Part shown: positions 49,969-61,467 of the stretch, piece after piece
Numbering within the stretch: position 1 is the first letter of the stretch
Layout: each line of letters starts with the position of its first letter
NCBI GenBank assembly: GCA_013396655.1
Contig: WBMV01000153.1
Span: forward strand, 188,119 to 252,118
Reading direction: 5' to 3'
Source of the DNA: Campylorhamphus procurvoides
Taxonomy: Eukaryota > Chordata > Aves > Passeriformes > Dendrocolaptidae
DNA: 64,000 nt
Notes under the pieces: generated by a model
What the model was told of the DNA's origin: nothing
What the model saw: the letters and a program-made list of their open reading frames with translations, nothing else
Database searches by the model: none
Program-made: the position numbers and the translations under genes

Positions 49969-51781
49969 CCCGGTTTATTATTTCCTTAATATTCACATTA
50001 AACTCTTGAATTCCTTTAATTCTGCATCTCTCCCTATTGAGTCAGCAGCTGTAATGCAGAAGGTGTAAGGAAAACTTCCAAGAGAGGTCACCTGGAATTC
50101 TTGTGCATAAGGAATGTGCCTGGTTTCACAGAAGTGGGTAAGGATTCTGAGTCTCAACACAGCATTGTCATGTTATGCCCCAAGAGATTTTCCTTTCTTA
50201 ATAAATTCTGGCAGATGCAAGGCTTACTCTCCAGCTCTTGGAACAAAGGAGGACTCTGCCTCAAGGAGTCTCTTCTGCTCCCTGACTGTAATTCATTACC
50301 AGAGTGGGTCCACTTGTGACAACAAATGGGTTGGAGTGTGTGTGAGATGTTCTTAATTAAAGAACAATTCCTGATGTGCATGCATAAAGATTGCCCTGTA
50401 TTTCTTAATTTTGAGTGCCTACATAAGCTTAATTCTATTGTAACATTTATTTGTTATAAACAGTTTTCTCTTTGTTATTTCTGTGTTGATCTGCCTTCTG
50501 GCATCTAATGCCCAATTCAGCAGCTTCTTGAGAGCTGAAAGTGGCAGCAGTGGCAAGGACTCAATATTCCAGTGCAGAAGTTGAGCTGTTTCAGAAGTGT
50601 GATGACTCGGAGCAGAGAACTTGTTCAGCAGGGTGGCAGCTGTCACAGCCCTGGCACGTAAAGCATATTCTTCTCCTCAGCAGAATGTTATTTCTCTGAG
50701 TTGGCAGCACCAAAATGAATATTGGGAGTGAAAAAGATCATTAGAACTCTGAATGCTTTGATAACCATTTCACCTTAGCTTTTTTTCATAATAAATTAAG
50801 TCATCATAGCTTTCAGAAGAATAAAAATCCTTTGAAAACCTAAATTAACATAACTGTAAACTGTGGTTCTTCTGAGAACAGTGCTGTCAATGGGAAAAAG
50901 GTAAAAACTTAACCAAAGTATTTTTGATATATTTTAAGAAGTAGTTCTACACTGATCATCACTCTAGGCTCATTTCTTGCTTGTCTCTGATGATGGGTTT
51001 ATTGTATTTTGAAGAGATACTGTCTTTTGAGAGAGAGTTAATTCTCTAGTCTTTCATAGTAAATTTTTTGGGGGATCCATTGAGTTGTTTTTCTCTAGTT
51101 TTGCAGAGGCATCTTTTGTTAATGATGCTGAAGCTCCTTTTAACTCAGTAAAAGTGAATGTGCATTTGGGCCTTTACCCAAGTATTTTTGTCCCTACCTT
51201 GGACATGTTCCTTGTCAGCTTCTGCGTGCTCAGTTAGATGTTGACCTCTCTGGTGAAGAAAAGAGAAGTACAGGGAAGTCAAACACAGTGTCCCAGCATG
51301 ACAGGAAAGTGATGTGTGTGCTGGACCTGGTGCCCCTTCTGTAACTTTCCCTGGATCTTACCAAATTTGTGCTGAAGAATTCACCTAACAGGCTCTGTAA
51401 CTGTGCTGGTAGATCTCAAATGCTGTTTAAGACATTTCTTTACGGTGTATCTGACTGCTCAGATGGATCTAGAACCCAAACTGCAGGTTTCCAGCCTCTC
51501 TGGTGTCTGGAAGTTGTGTAAATGGAAACACTCATTAAAGAAGTCTGAATAGAGGACTCGTTGTTAAGTTTCCATTATTAGTCTGTGCTTTGTTGCTTGG
51601 TATTTAGACTGTGTGGTTTTGGTTGCTCATAGTTGCATGGTGCTTTGCTGTCCTGAGAATCATCATGATAACATGGTGAAAGCACAAAATGTCTTTTATT
51701 TGCTCCATTGGTACCAGCTGGCATAATAAAAACATCACCTTTCTTTGTCAGCTTTTTCATAGCACATAACAGGATGGTTGG
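49969..51781 (+). other. Intronic sequence, no gene recognised
   Basis: Unique AT-rich sequence. No exon, RNA gene or structured repeat was recognised. Confidence 0.5.
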
Positions 51782-52231
51782 TGTTTTAAAGGACTGGGAC
51801 ACCTCTCCTATGAGGAAAGGCTGTGAGAACGGGAGGTATCCAACCTGGAGAAGAGAAGGCTCCAGGGATTGCTTAGAGCCCCTTCCAGTGACTAAAGTGA
51901 CTCCAAAAAAGCTGGAGAGGGACTTTGGACAAGGGCCTGAGGGGCAGGACAAGGGGAAACAGCTTCAAACTGCCAGAGGGCAGGGTTAGGTGGGATATTG
52001 GGAAGAAATTCCTGGCTGGCAGGGTGGGCAGACCCTGGCACAGGTTGCCCAGAGAAGCTGTGGCTGCCCCTGGATCCCTGGAAGTGGCCAAGGGCAGATT
52101 GGATGAGGCTTGGAGCAACTTGGGCTAATGGGAGGTGTCCCTGCCCATGGCAGGGGGTGGAATGAGCTGAGCTTTAGGGTCCCTTCCAACCCAAACCATG
52201 CCAGGATTCTACACTGTAGCAGTCACAGAGG
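51782..52231 (+). mobile_element. CR1 LINE 3' region, with the same unusual 3' tail
   Basis: The ordered blocks are ggacacctctcctatgaggaaaggctg, caacctggagaagagaaggctcc, gggcaggacaaggggaaac, ccagagggcagggttaggtgggatattgggaag, gcccagagaagctgtggctgccc, cctgcccatggcagggg and gggtcccttccaacccaaacc. The tail after the normal end (ccaggattctacactgt, then agcagtcacagagg) matches the complement of the tail on the reverse copy at 46978. Confidence 0.93.
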
Positions 52232-53060
52232 CTTTATGGGATTAGGAAACCACCTCAGTTCAGGAGATTACCCGGTTACTGACTCCAGCAGGTATAAAAA
52301 GAGCTTTTTTAATGGAAAGCCCTGGATTACTAGATACAGTCTGAGGGTTTAGAAGCTTTTCTGTAACAGAGATATTTTGTTTTCAACATAAAAGTGCATA
52401 GAAAGGATTTATTTTCCAAGTTGCAGGTAAGGATTTTGTTGGTTTTTCCTTAAGGATTACAGAGGTAATGGAGAAAAGCACCATTTGATATTTACCAACC
52501 TAAATGGCCATTTCACACTGAGGGGAACTGGAACCTGAAGATAATTGATTAACTGTTGTAGTCCCAGCTCTGACATTTTGGTACCTCTTCTCATGCACAA
52601 AGTGGTGTTTCACGGGTCTGTTTGCAGTGATTCCCACCCTTCCATAGAAATTCTTTATGAATCTTTAATACTTTTTATGGCGCATGGATACACATTTCAA
52701 ACCAGTACCTTTGAGCCTGCAAGAGAGGGACAGTCTAAATCTCTTTTTTACTGCCAGAGCAGTACAGCAAGCATATGATCTGTGTTAAAAATGCCCCAAC
52801 AGTTAAATAACTAGTAATTTCCTTGGAGTTTTAAGGATGAACCTTAAGCCTGAAGACCTGAAAACATGCCACATTGCTCTTGCTAAACTGTCAGGTTGTT
52901 GTTACCGCGTATGAGACTGTAAAGGATTTTCAGTTTCTTCTCAAAGCAAAGCAGTCACCTCATGTACCTGTGTTGATCACACCATGCATTTTCTATCATG
53001 TTATGTTTAATTACACTGTTGCTGAGTTAATACAGGGAGATTTTTGTCTCTTTTTTACAG
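52232..53060 (+). other. Intron 3' end leading to the RABGAP1L exon
   Basis: Unique sequence ending in the T-rich acceptor tract ttttgtctcttttttacag at 53042-53060. No other exon is seen. Confidence 0.7.
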
Positions 53061-53174
53061 GATTCTGCTCAAGAGAGTGTCATTAAACGAGATATCCATC
53101 GTACATATCCTGCACATGATTATTTCAAAGATACAGAAGGAGACGGCCAGGAATCTCTGTACAAAATCTGTAAG
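53061..53174 (+). CDS. RABGAP1L: RABGAP1L internal exon, TBC (Rab-GAP) domain segment
   Basis: This is a 114-nt exon of 38 codons, phase 0 at both ends, beginning DSAQES and ending LYKICK. It is preceded by a T-rich tract and CAG (ttttttacag) and followed by the donor AAG|gtacag. The peptide matches the TBC domain of RABGAP1L better than that of RABGAP1: DSAQES is the RABGAP1L form, where RABGAP1 has SPQDSA. Exon residues 8-14 carry the IxxDxxR motif of TBC proteins, whose arginine (residue 14) is the catalytic finger that speeds GTP hydrolysis by Rab GTPases. AHDYFKD follows. The protein acts on endosomal and other membrane-traffic Rabs. Only this exon was recognised: the upstream exon (ending near YRILITK in mammals) and the downstream exon (starting AYSVYDE) were not found and probably lie outside the window. 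No lesion is visible. Confidence 0.95.
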
Positions 53175-55189
53175 GTACAGTCAGTGCTCAGAATTTCCAA
53201 GTGTGTTCCATATTTTGCTGTGACTGTATTTTGACTGTGAACCCTATTCTGATCGAAGTCTTTAATCAATAAGGCTTGAAAGCTTTATTTAGATTTCATG
53301 TGGAGAGTGTAGTGTTTCTGTAATGTTGCATTTGGTACCTCCTGAGATGCAGTGAGGGGAGAGCAAGGCCCAAGCTGGATTCGTTTAGGGGCAGGTGGGG
53401 TCAGAGGTCCTCCTCAGTGGAGGTGTGGCATAGGAGAACCTAGTTGTCTGAGGCTGAGAGGTTTGCAGAGGAAGAGAAACACCCAGAGCAGGCTCTGCTG
53501 TGAGGTTAAACAAAAATGCCTGTAGATAATTATCTAGAGATCGAGTTCAGTGACCATCCCACAAGCAGTGTGTGAGCAGAGCTTGTCACTCACTGCTGAT
53601 GGAAAAAGCCTCTCATATTATTTTCCAGTTTGCACATGGAGAAGTGGAGGTACTAAATGAACAGATTTTTCCAGCTTGTATAGACAGACTTGTGTTGCTC
53701 AGGAAAGATCCAGAAGGTAGAATGTTTTGTCTTGGTAGGTAGTTTTCTGGCTGGTGCTTGTGGATTTTGTTGTGGGTTTGGCAGTCAGTTTTTGTATCAC
53801 ATTTATTTCTAACATTCATGAGATTCACGCACAATATGCTGTACAATGATATATAATGTAGAATTCATTCTATTCATGTAGAATAAAGGATTGCCTTAGA
53901 CAGAGCCACTTCCAGTTCCCTTCCTCTTCCTTGTTACTGTTTCCACCTCCTGCTGATTAATAGAAATGAAGTTGTCTTAACAAGAAGAAAAGCATGTCCT
54001 GCCTTTGGGCTGTAATTATACATATTCCTGTTCTCCAGATACATTCTGTGGGGATACAAACTCCAAACAATAATGTGGATGACTGTTAAATATAGCTGCT
54101 TAGGTATTGAAGTTCATTATTGTGAGTCATTCACATTAAAAGAAAAAGGGTACAAAATAAAGGAACAGAGAGAACTTTGAACCAATGATATTGATTTCTC
54201 ACTAGTCTTGCAGGGCTCTAGGGGGCCACAGGAAAACAGATCCTGTGCCAGCCTATGAAAAGAATAACAAGGACAATGCATCTAATTGTGGGCTTGTCAC
54301 TTTGATACCAGTTAAGTGAAAAATGATGGAATAACATTCATCTCTTCAAGAATTAAATGTGAGAAGTATGTTATAATGAAGGCCTAGGAGTTCCTGAAAA
54401 TAGATCTTGGCAAGCTAATGCAAAAAAAATAGAAGTATATGTTTCATTGATGAAGAAGACCCTCCTGAAATCCTGTAGATCATGTAGCTGATGTGGAAAG
54501 AACAAATAGATGCTCACAAGTTAGAGCATGAACAAGATCCACCTTTTAGAATTTAAAACTGGCTAGCAGGTTCCTAAACATCAGCACTGAACAAATGAGT
54601 TTCAGTCCAGGCATCACGGAGATCCCTTTTCATTCCGTGTACTCTGGTTAGTCCCCTGAAAGAAACCAGAAAGTCATTCCTCATGAAGGGATCTCAGTGA
54701 CATAGGGGAAAAGGGGATGGTAAATAATGAGGTGTAAAGGATGCATAGACAGATGGACATGGTGTAGGGATAGAATGATTTGAGTAGCTCAGTGTTTTAC
54801 AGCTGCTGCAGCTGCTTTTGTTTACTGTGTCCAGGATTAAAGACAACTACTTCTGCATTGGAAAAAATCTGTAGAAATTCCATGAGCATGATGAAAGGAT
54901 TTGGGAACATACTTGAGAAACAAAAAATTCCTTTTCCTTAATGAGTATCTCAATCTGGTTTGTTTAATAAAGAGCAAATAAAGAAATTAATCTGTCTGAA
55001 GCAGAAGCAACTTAGAGGAATTACCTGTCCAGCAGGCAGATCTCAGGCCTTCCTGGGTTTTCTGTGGAATTCTGAAGAATTCTGAAGAATTCTGCTCAAA
55101 TCGCAGAGCTGGGAACCTTCCCTGCTCTCAGGGCCTCTAGTGCTTGTGCAGAGAATGTTGCTGTAGCTGCTGGTCCTCTTTTGTGGAAG
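53175..55189 (+). other. Next RABGAP1L intron, 5' part
   Basis: The intron begins with gtacag at 53175. It is mostly unique. At about 54.2-54.5 kb there is worn wording (gatcttggcaagctaatgc) faintly like the RT region of an old CR1/L3-type LINE, which is too diverged to call. A triple gaattctgaa repeat lies at about 55068-55095. Confidence 0.5.
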
Positions 55190-55832
55190 GATCTTGAAGC
55201 TCAGAAGGGATGAATCCCAACAAAAAGGAAGTCAGGCAAAAGTGCCAGGAGGGCCTGTAGGATGAACAAGACACTCGGGGACAAATTCAGACACAAAAGG
55301 AAGCCTACAGAGGGTGAAAGCAAGGACAGGTAGCCTGGGAGGAATGTAGAGAAATGTTCAAGCAGCCAGGGATCAGGTTAGGAAGATAAACCCTGAGAGA
55401 ATTAAATCTGACTAGAAAAGCTTTTGTAGGTACATCAGTGAGAAAACTTAAGCCTAGAGAAAATGTGGGACCTCTTCAGAAGGAAAGGGAAGGCTCGGTT
55501 ACCCACGACGTGGAGCAGGCTGAGGTACTCTTGACTTTTTTGCCTCAGCCTTCACCGTCAAGTGCTCCAACTACACCACTGAGGTCAGAAGGCAAAGGCA
55601 GGGACTGGGAGAGTGAAAAAGCATCTGATGTCAGAGGGGGTCAGGTTTGAGACCATCTGAGAAGCCTGAGGGAGCACAAGGCCATGGAACATGATGAGAT
55701 GCGTCTGTGGGTCCTGAGGGAACTGGCAGATGAAGTTGCTGAGCCACCATCCATTGCAGCTGAGAAATCGTGGCTGTCAGGTGAAACTCCCACTGACTGG
55801 ATATAGGGAAACACAACCCCTCTTTTAAAAAA
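55190..55832 (+). mobile_element. CR1 LINE ORF2 segment (degenerate endonuclease-RT linker)
   Basis: This is the protein-coding part of a CR1, here broken by stops and frameshifts. Recognisable translations are ENVGPLQKE and, near 55706-55810, LRELADEVAEP followed by EKSWLSGETPTDW and GNTTPL. These match the CR1 ORF2 stretch just N-terminal to the reverse transcriptase core. The upstream nucleotide text (aaactcagacacaaaaggaagcctacagagggtg-like) also matches. The element is not functional. The RT core expected next is missing: the sequence jumps at about 55832 straight into the CR1 3' region. Confidence 0.88.
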
Positions 55833-56215
55833 GGCCTGGAGAAGAGAAGGGTCCAGGGATTGCTTAGAGCCCCTTCTAGTACTTAAAAGGGCTCTAAGTA
55901 CTTAAAAGGGCTCTAAGTGAGAGAGCTGGAGAAGGACTTGGGACAAGGGATGGAGGGACAGGACAAGGGGGAATGGCTTTCCACTGCCAGAGGGCAGGGT
56001 TAGATGGGATATTGGGAAGAAATTCCTTTCTCTGAGGGTGAGTGGGCCCTGGCACAGGTTGCCCAGAGAAGTTGTGGCTGCCCCATCCCTGGGAGTGTCC
56101 AAGGCCAGGTTGGACAGGGCTTGGAGCAACCTGGGCTAGTGGAAGGTGTCCCTGCCCATGGCAGGGAATGTCACTGGATGACCTTTAAGGTTCCTTCCAA
56201 CCCAAACCATTGTGG
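55833..56215 (+). mobile_element. CR1 LINE 3' region
   Basis: It begins gcctggagaagagaagggtccagggattgc and proceeds through gggacaggacaaggggg, gagggcagggttagatgggatattgggaag, cccagagaagttgtggctgcccc, cctgcccatggcaggg and ggttccttccaacccaaaccatt. It is in the same orientation as, and directly adjoining, the ORF2 segment, so both probably belong to one internally deleted copy. Confidence 0.93.
55879..55916. repeat. Perfect 19-bp tandem duplication inside the CR1
   Basis: The unit gtacttaaaagggctctaa occurs twice back to back. The related CR1 at 51.78 kb has no such duplication at the matching place, so it arose in this copy or its source. Confidence 0.9.
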
Positions 56216-56257
56216 GAATCTGCAGTCTGGATCAGAGTCCTGTCAAGAGTGTCCATC

Positions 56258-56648
56258 TGTGGCTGTTTGACCCTGGCTGAACGCCAGATGTCCAGGGGCC
56301 CGAACCAGAGTCCCCTTCCCCCTGGCCACAGGGAAAAGGAGAGAGGAAAAAAAAACCTGGAAAACCCGATTTCAGCAGAACTGAAGCAGTTTATATATAT
56401 TTACACATATATACAGAAAAGAAAAGATAAAGGAAACAAGTTTTCACTGCCCTCTTCAGTAAACAGCTGCTGAGATGGTCGAGACGTCTTCTCCTGAACT
56501 GTCTGCTACCGCAAGAAGGACTGATTGCTGACTGCTCCCCCTTTTTATATCTAAGCTGATCTAAAAATAGGATGGAATACTTTACTTCCCAGTTCATATG
56601 AATCATGTGACCTGGTCTCCAAGGAAGGCCTAAAGGTAAAGCATCCCA
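56258..56648 (-). mobile_element. Solo LTR of an endogenous retrovirus, about 391 bp
   Basis: The segment begins TGTGGCTG and ends ATCCCA (TG...CA), and is flanked on both sides by the 5-bp direct repeat CCATC (56253-56257 and 56649-56653). The start, tttgaccctggctgaacgcc, is wording I associate with bird ERV LTRs. On the minus strand there is a TATA-like atataaac (near 56390), which suggests minus orientation, but this is tentative. No internal retroviral genes are attached, so it is a recombination remnant. Confidence 0.72.
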
Positions 56649-56653
56649 CCATC

Positions 56654-58365
56654 AAGGCAGGGAAAATGCTTTTCCTGTGAAGCATTTTGTATTTATCTAC
56701 AGCTGAATGAGCCCTGCCACTTGGCCACTGCTCTTGATAGAACACATTCTTCACAGCAGCTCTGCAGTCAGGCTTCATTCCCTGCTCCAAGCAGCTGTCT
56801 CCTCAGCAGTCTTTGTTACAGTGCTGTTTCCTTGGGCTCTTTAAGGTTTGGGAAGATTTGCAGCAGCATTAGCCCTAGCATAGTCTTTCTGCAGGGTTCT
56901 GTGAGTGACCTCACTTCCATGCTTTGGGTGAGAACTGGCTGTTTATTCCTATGTTTTGCTTTCTGTCCTTTAATCAATTGTTTGAGTTTGTAAGTGGACC
57001 TTGTATAGCAGCCTAGTTCTCTGAAAGGTCCTTGAGAAGGGATCTTGTTGAAGGTTTTGTAGAAGTCCTGGTAGACTTACTGATTGCCTCATTCCTTTAT
57101 GCTCTCATTGGTTCAGAGGGGGATTTGGGAGTCATTGCTTCCTGACAGAACAGCCATATCCAGTCATCAACATGGAATTATTCATAAGTTTAATGATTTT
57201 AGGCTTGATGGTTTCTGCTTACTTGCCAGTATTAAGATCAGACACAACTGATGTGGAGATTTCCAGGCAGTAACTTTTCCTTCATGTTCATGTAGTTTCC
57301 TTAAATGATGGTGGCTGTGACAGGTGTCCATGCTGGGTCTGACTGGACCTTGCATTTATAACTGATCTGGTGAATTTTAGAGAAATATTGTTTAAAGCTA
57401 GTTAATTTGCTTACAATCTTGTCATTCCATTGGGAATAAGAAGTAATAATCTGTGTTGAAATTAATATTGTGGCAGCTTTATATTACTAGAATAACTTTT
57501 ACCAGAGGTGCTGGGTATTCATGCCCTTCTTCTAGTATGGAAGCAAGAGGTTTGAAGAATGGGTTTATTGAATAAGGCTGGGAAAGGTCTGTCCTCAAGT
57601 GGGAGGGTAAGAAGCTGAAGAACATTTTCTTCATTCCCCAGTGAAATGAGAGATGATCTGAGCTGTCAGATAAAAAGGAAAACCATTAAAAGCTCACTGG
57701 CTCATTTTATCAGGTCTGTCAGTTTTCATTCCATCTCTTAATCTCATCTTCAGAACAGTAGGAAATCGGGAAAGATGGAAACTTTTTCTGTTGCAGAACA
57801 TTTATGTGACAAAGTACCTAAAAACAAACTTTAGAGCTGACAATGGTGATAAGGAATGAAAAGAATTCCAGATTCTAGACTGGAGATTTCACTTGAGGAC
57901 ACCGCACAGGGCAGATTGGCACAGAGCGAATTCTGGGGAGTCTTTGGAAAAAGAGCTGCTTCCTGCCTGCTTTCTGTTTAACCACTCTGCAAATTCCAGC
58001 TCTGTTTGAAGAGCTCACTCTGCTGTTGCAGTGCATAAGTGAATAGTGCTCTGGGCCTGCTGCATATGTACTTACAGCTCCGTGCTCTGGGGAGTCGCAG
58101 CTCCTGGCACCATTAATCCTCTTGGCTGTTGGCAGTGTGTGCAGTGCAGAACTGAACAGGACATGTGTTTTCCTAACTTTCTGATTAAAGTAACTTCCCC
58201 CTCAACAACCAACCAGTGTGCCTTTAATGGGAAAAAGGGAGCACGGTGCCCCTCAAGTTGGCTTGGTGGGTGTTCTTACTGGGCAAGCTGGGAAAGCAGA
58301 CCCAGTACTCCCAACAAATGCTTGGATTGGCTCTCAGAGACTCCAGGCTGCTGCTCGTGTTTTGC
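56654..58365 (+). other. Intronic sequence between LTRs
   Basis: This is presumed RABGAP1L intron. It is mostly unique, with a possible worn CR1 in reverse around 57.03-57.30 kb. No gene was recognised. Confidence 0.5.
57030..57300 (-). mobile_element. Possible ancient CR1 RT-region fragment, reverse orientation
   Basis: The plus-strand pieces gatcttgttgaaggttttgtagaagtcctggtagact and cttgccagtattaagatcagac resemble the reverse complement of the CR1 RT block ('...aaggcttttt gaagtccaaatagac...' and '...cagtattgaggtcaggctgac...'). It is very diverged. Confidence 0.4.
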
Positions 58366-58370
58366 AGTGA

Positions 58371-59180
58371 TGTCTTAGTTCAAGGGAGAACTAAGAATAT
58401 AAGATATCTGTGTTGGCCAAGAAATCATCCCTCTCCATTAAATTTAGAAAGCAGAACTTAAATTAGAAAAAAATATATATATGAAAGGATAACAGTTCTT
58501 AACCACAATACACATATATATATATGTCTGTGTATATATATATATCTCCAGAAAAGAACCAAACAACAGTTTGTAATAAACCACTCCACCCCAAACGACA
58601 AAGCAAACAGTTAAAAGGTCTTTTGGCTACCCTCACAAAAAAGGGGGGGATGCAATTATATCTACGGACAGCAGGTGGCTATGTTCCGCCCGGCCGGCTG
58701 GGCTCTCCTTCAGGGGTGACGGCAGGCACAGTTCCCAGGTGAGAAAATCAGAAAGAAAAGCAGAAATCCCATCTCCACAGGGGCAGGAAACAGGGGCTCT
58801 CTCTCTCCTCCTTTCCTCACGACAACCTCTGCGGTGTCCGCGATCGCTCACGGATGAAAACGGTCAAGTTGGGGAAGGGAAAAAACCCACAGTCCAGCTA
58901 TCCAGTGACGCCGGGATCAGAGTGTGTCCCCTGTCCTCCCTCATGCCGCCAACAGCTGAAACCCGCTCCCCCGGTGACTCCCCTCCACCTCCGAGCCCTC
59001 TGTTCCGCCCCCCCCCCGCCGCCCCTCAGGCTGGGAGAACAGAACAAAGGCCTTTGGTCTGAGTCTTTATGTCAGGATATGCATATGCATTCGTTCTTTT
59101 GTTAACCATCTGCACCAAGATTTAGGGCGTTGGCTCCAAGCCTTTAGGGAGGAATTCCAGCGAGATACCAAGCTATAACA
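58371..59180 (-). mobile_element. Solo LTR (family A, copy 1), 810 bp
   Basis: The boundaries are TGTCTTAG at the left and ATAACA at the right, giving TG...CA, with the perfect 5-bp target duplication AGTGA at 58366-58370 and 59181-59185. It is homologous over its full length, in reverse complement, to the element at 61468-62355. It contains a TA-rich stretch and a C/G-rich end (cccccccccgccgcccc). There are no internal viral genes between LTRs, so it is a solo LTR. The minus orientation is inferred from copy 2 and remains tentative. Confidence 0.9.
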
Positions 59181-59185
59181 AGTGA

Positions 59186-61462
59186 GCCAGGCACTCAGGA
59201 AGGAGAGGAATCGTTTGTGCCATGACATGTTTTGGTACTAAATACTTCTCGGTGGATCAGATTTGTAGTTTGTTCCTCATCCTGATCTCGCTTGCCTGGT
59301 TTTCCATGCAGGATCAGTGTGTGGCTGCTTTGCTGTGAGACCAAACAGTCTGGTTTAGTTGTCATTCCAGTGGCTGCCCTTGGGTACCCACATTAGCAGA
59401 GGGAATAATAAACTGCTTTCTAGCAAAGCTGCCACTGAGTGGGCTCCGGTGTGGGGTGTTCTGTTTGGCTTTCATTGCTGTATATTGAAATGTGAAAATG
59501 TCTTTGAGTTGCTCTTCTGTGACCAGTAGCTTCTCTACCCATGATAAGCTGTGAATGATGGATTGCTCTTTGGCAGAGCTGCTGCTCAGTGCTGGCCTGT
59601 GAGCTGAAAGTCTAATTTTCATCCTTTTTTTACATTTTCATCTCCATTTCATTGCAGCATCTCTTTCAGATGGTCACCTCTTCTCACCATGCCCTTATTC
59701 TTCCACATTTTTCAATCCTTAGTATCTCCTCACATTTACAAATGGAATGTTGCAGTGTTTGTCCACTTCGGTGTTATTATTTGTCAGAGAGGAGTCTATT
59801 TGCCAATTTCGGGATAAACACAGGGCATAAACACAATCAGGAATTATTTTTCATCTATTTTTAGCTGTTTATTTTCTTTGCTCCTGCATTGAAGAGCAAT
59901 TCAAGTAAATATTGTTGCCTTGTTTCAGGCAAAGGATTTTTAATGTTATCTTGTCTTTATATTCTGTTTACATATGAATAAATTTGACTCCTTCTCCTGC
60001 ATCTGTGCTCAGCAAGGAGGCAGTTCCTGCACTCGGGGCTTCTGCTGAGCCTGTACAAGTGGAAAGGTCAGCACTGGCATCCTGGGTGCTGCAAAGAGCC
60101 TGTTCAGGGGCCTGCCTGAATAAATGGGAAGATGTCTTCATTCCCTCAGCCCTCCCAGCTCTGGGGGAGGCACGTTGTGTAACAGCCACATGCCTCTCCC
60201 TGATACTCAATAAATGAGTAACTAATGTCTAAAAATACAGTTTTCAGTTAGTACAGAAATTCCTTGTGTAACGTGATAGGTCCTCAGTGCTGCAGTCATA
60301 GGAATATCATTACTTTGAGACTGTTAGCCCTTATAACAAATTCAGATGTGGAGTTTGAAATTGTACCCTCACTAAAATTACGCAGTGACCAAGTGTGTCA
60401 GAAAATACCTTGTCTGCATCAAAGTATGGATGTTTCCCAGGCAGAATCTGATTTCAGGCACCATGTAAGTCTTTTAACTCCACTAACCCAGACTTGAGCA
60501 CGGAGCTGTGTCTCTGTTAGACACTGAGTAGCTTCCATAGGTCACTTCTATCCCTGCGAGTCATGAGGGGGAACGGAAAGCTCTGGAAATGTGGGACAGA
60601 CACTCCAGGAATGTTTGTCATGAACTCACTTTAGTTTCTGATATAATTGTTATTGAGTCGCTGTGGTAAAGGCTGGTATTTGCCAGTGAGAGAACCTTCA
60701 TCAAGTGTAATCAATCCTTTTCATGCTTACGAGGATGCAAAATGATGAAAAACATTTCATTCTGCAATTTGAGAGGTACTCCTTAGTCTTCCTTATTTCA
60801 ATCTGCTGGGACTCAGAGACAGCAGTTACCCAAATCCAAGGTTTTAAATTCAAATCAGCCACCTTTCCATTCATCTTTGAAATGCTACTTATTTAGCAGT
60901 TTTTTGCCTGTAGAAGTTTCTGATCTTGGGAGATTTCTCTCCGTTAATTATTTTAGAGAGTAATTTCTGTCCATCCCTGGATTCTTCAGTCACTTTCCCA
61001 ACATGCTGCTGGTCCTGTGTGATGGACTTGATTTTAGGAGACCCTGGTGCTTCCCAAGAATTCACTTTCTGATGATGTTGTACCAGTACCTGCGTAGTAG
61101 TTCTTCTCTTCAGAAGACAGATAACTCCTAACGGGGTATTTTCATTCTCTGGGTGAGATCCTCCTTTAGTTAAAATAAATTAAAATAGACTTCAAGTCAG
61201 AACCTTCATTAAGTCCCGTTCGTGAGACAGAGAATATTTAAAATCTCAGTTAACTGGGGAGTTGTGATTGGAAGTTCCCAAGGGCTAAAGAAGAGAATCA
61301 GTTAAAAGACTGTGACATTGTCACAGGTTGTCACGGGGAAAATCCCATTCTCCTGAAATTGCAAAGTTGCAATGGCTGCAGTGCAAACGGGGGATTTGGG
61401 GTTTTCCTTGTTTTCGTAGTTCACATGGAAAGAGAAAGTTAGTGCTCCTCAGTTCCTTAAAA
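59186..61462 (+). other. Unique spacer between the two inverted LTRs
   Basis: Ordinary AT-rich intron with no retroviral gag, pol or env similarity that I can see. The two LTRs are therefore separate insertions and not the ends of one provirus. Confidence 0.7.
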
Positions 61463-61467
61463 GCATA

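Noticed and set aside
51578..52128. Frames of up to 124 codons near 51.6-52.1 kb, with similar ones at 46.9-47.5, 31.8-32.2, 29.2-29.8 and 55.9-56.3 kb
   Set aside because: They lie mainly within CR1 3' regions, whose GC-rich non-coding blocks are open in several frames. The repeated peptide similarity among them is repeat-derived.
59186..61462. Provirus interior between LTRs
   Set aside because: LTRs of a provirus would be in direct orientation, and no gag/pol/env-like frame lies between them.
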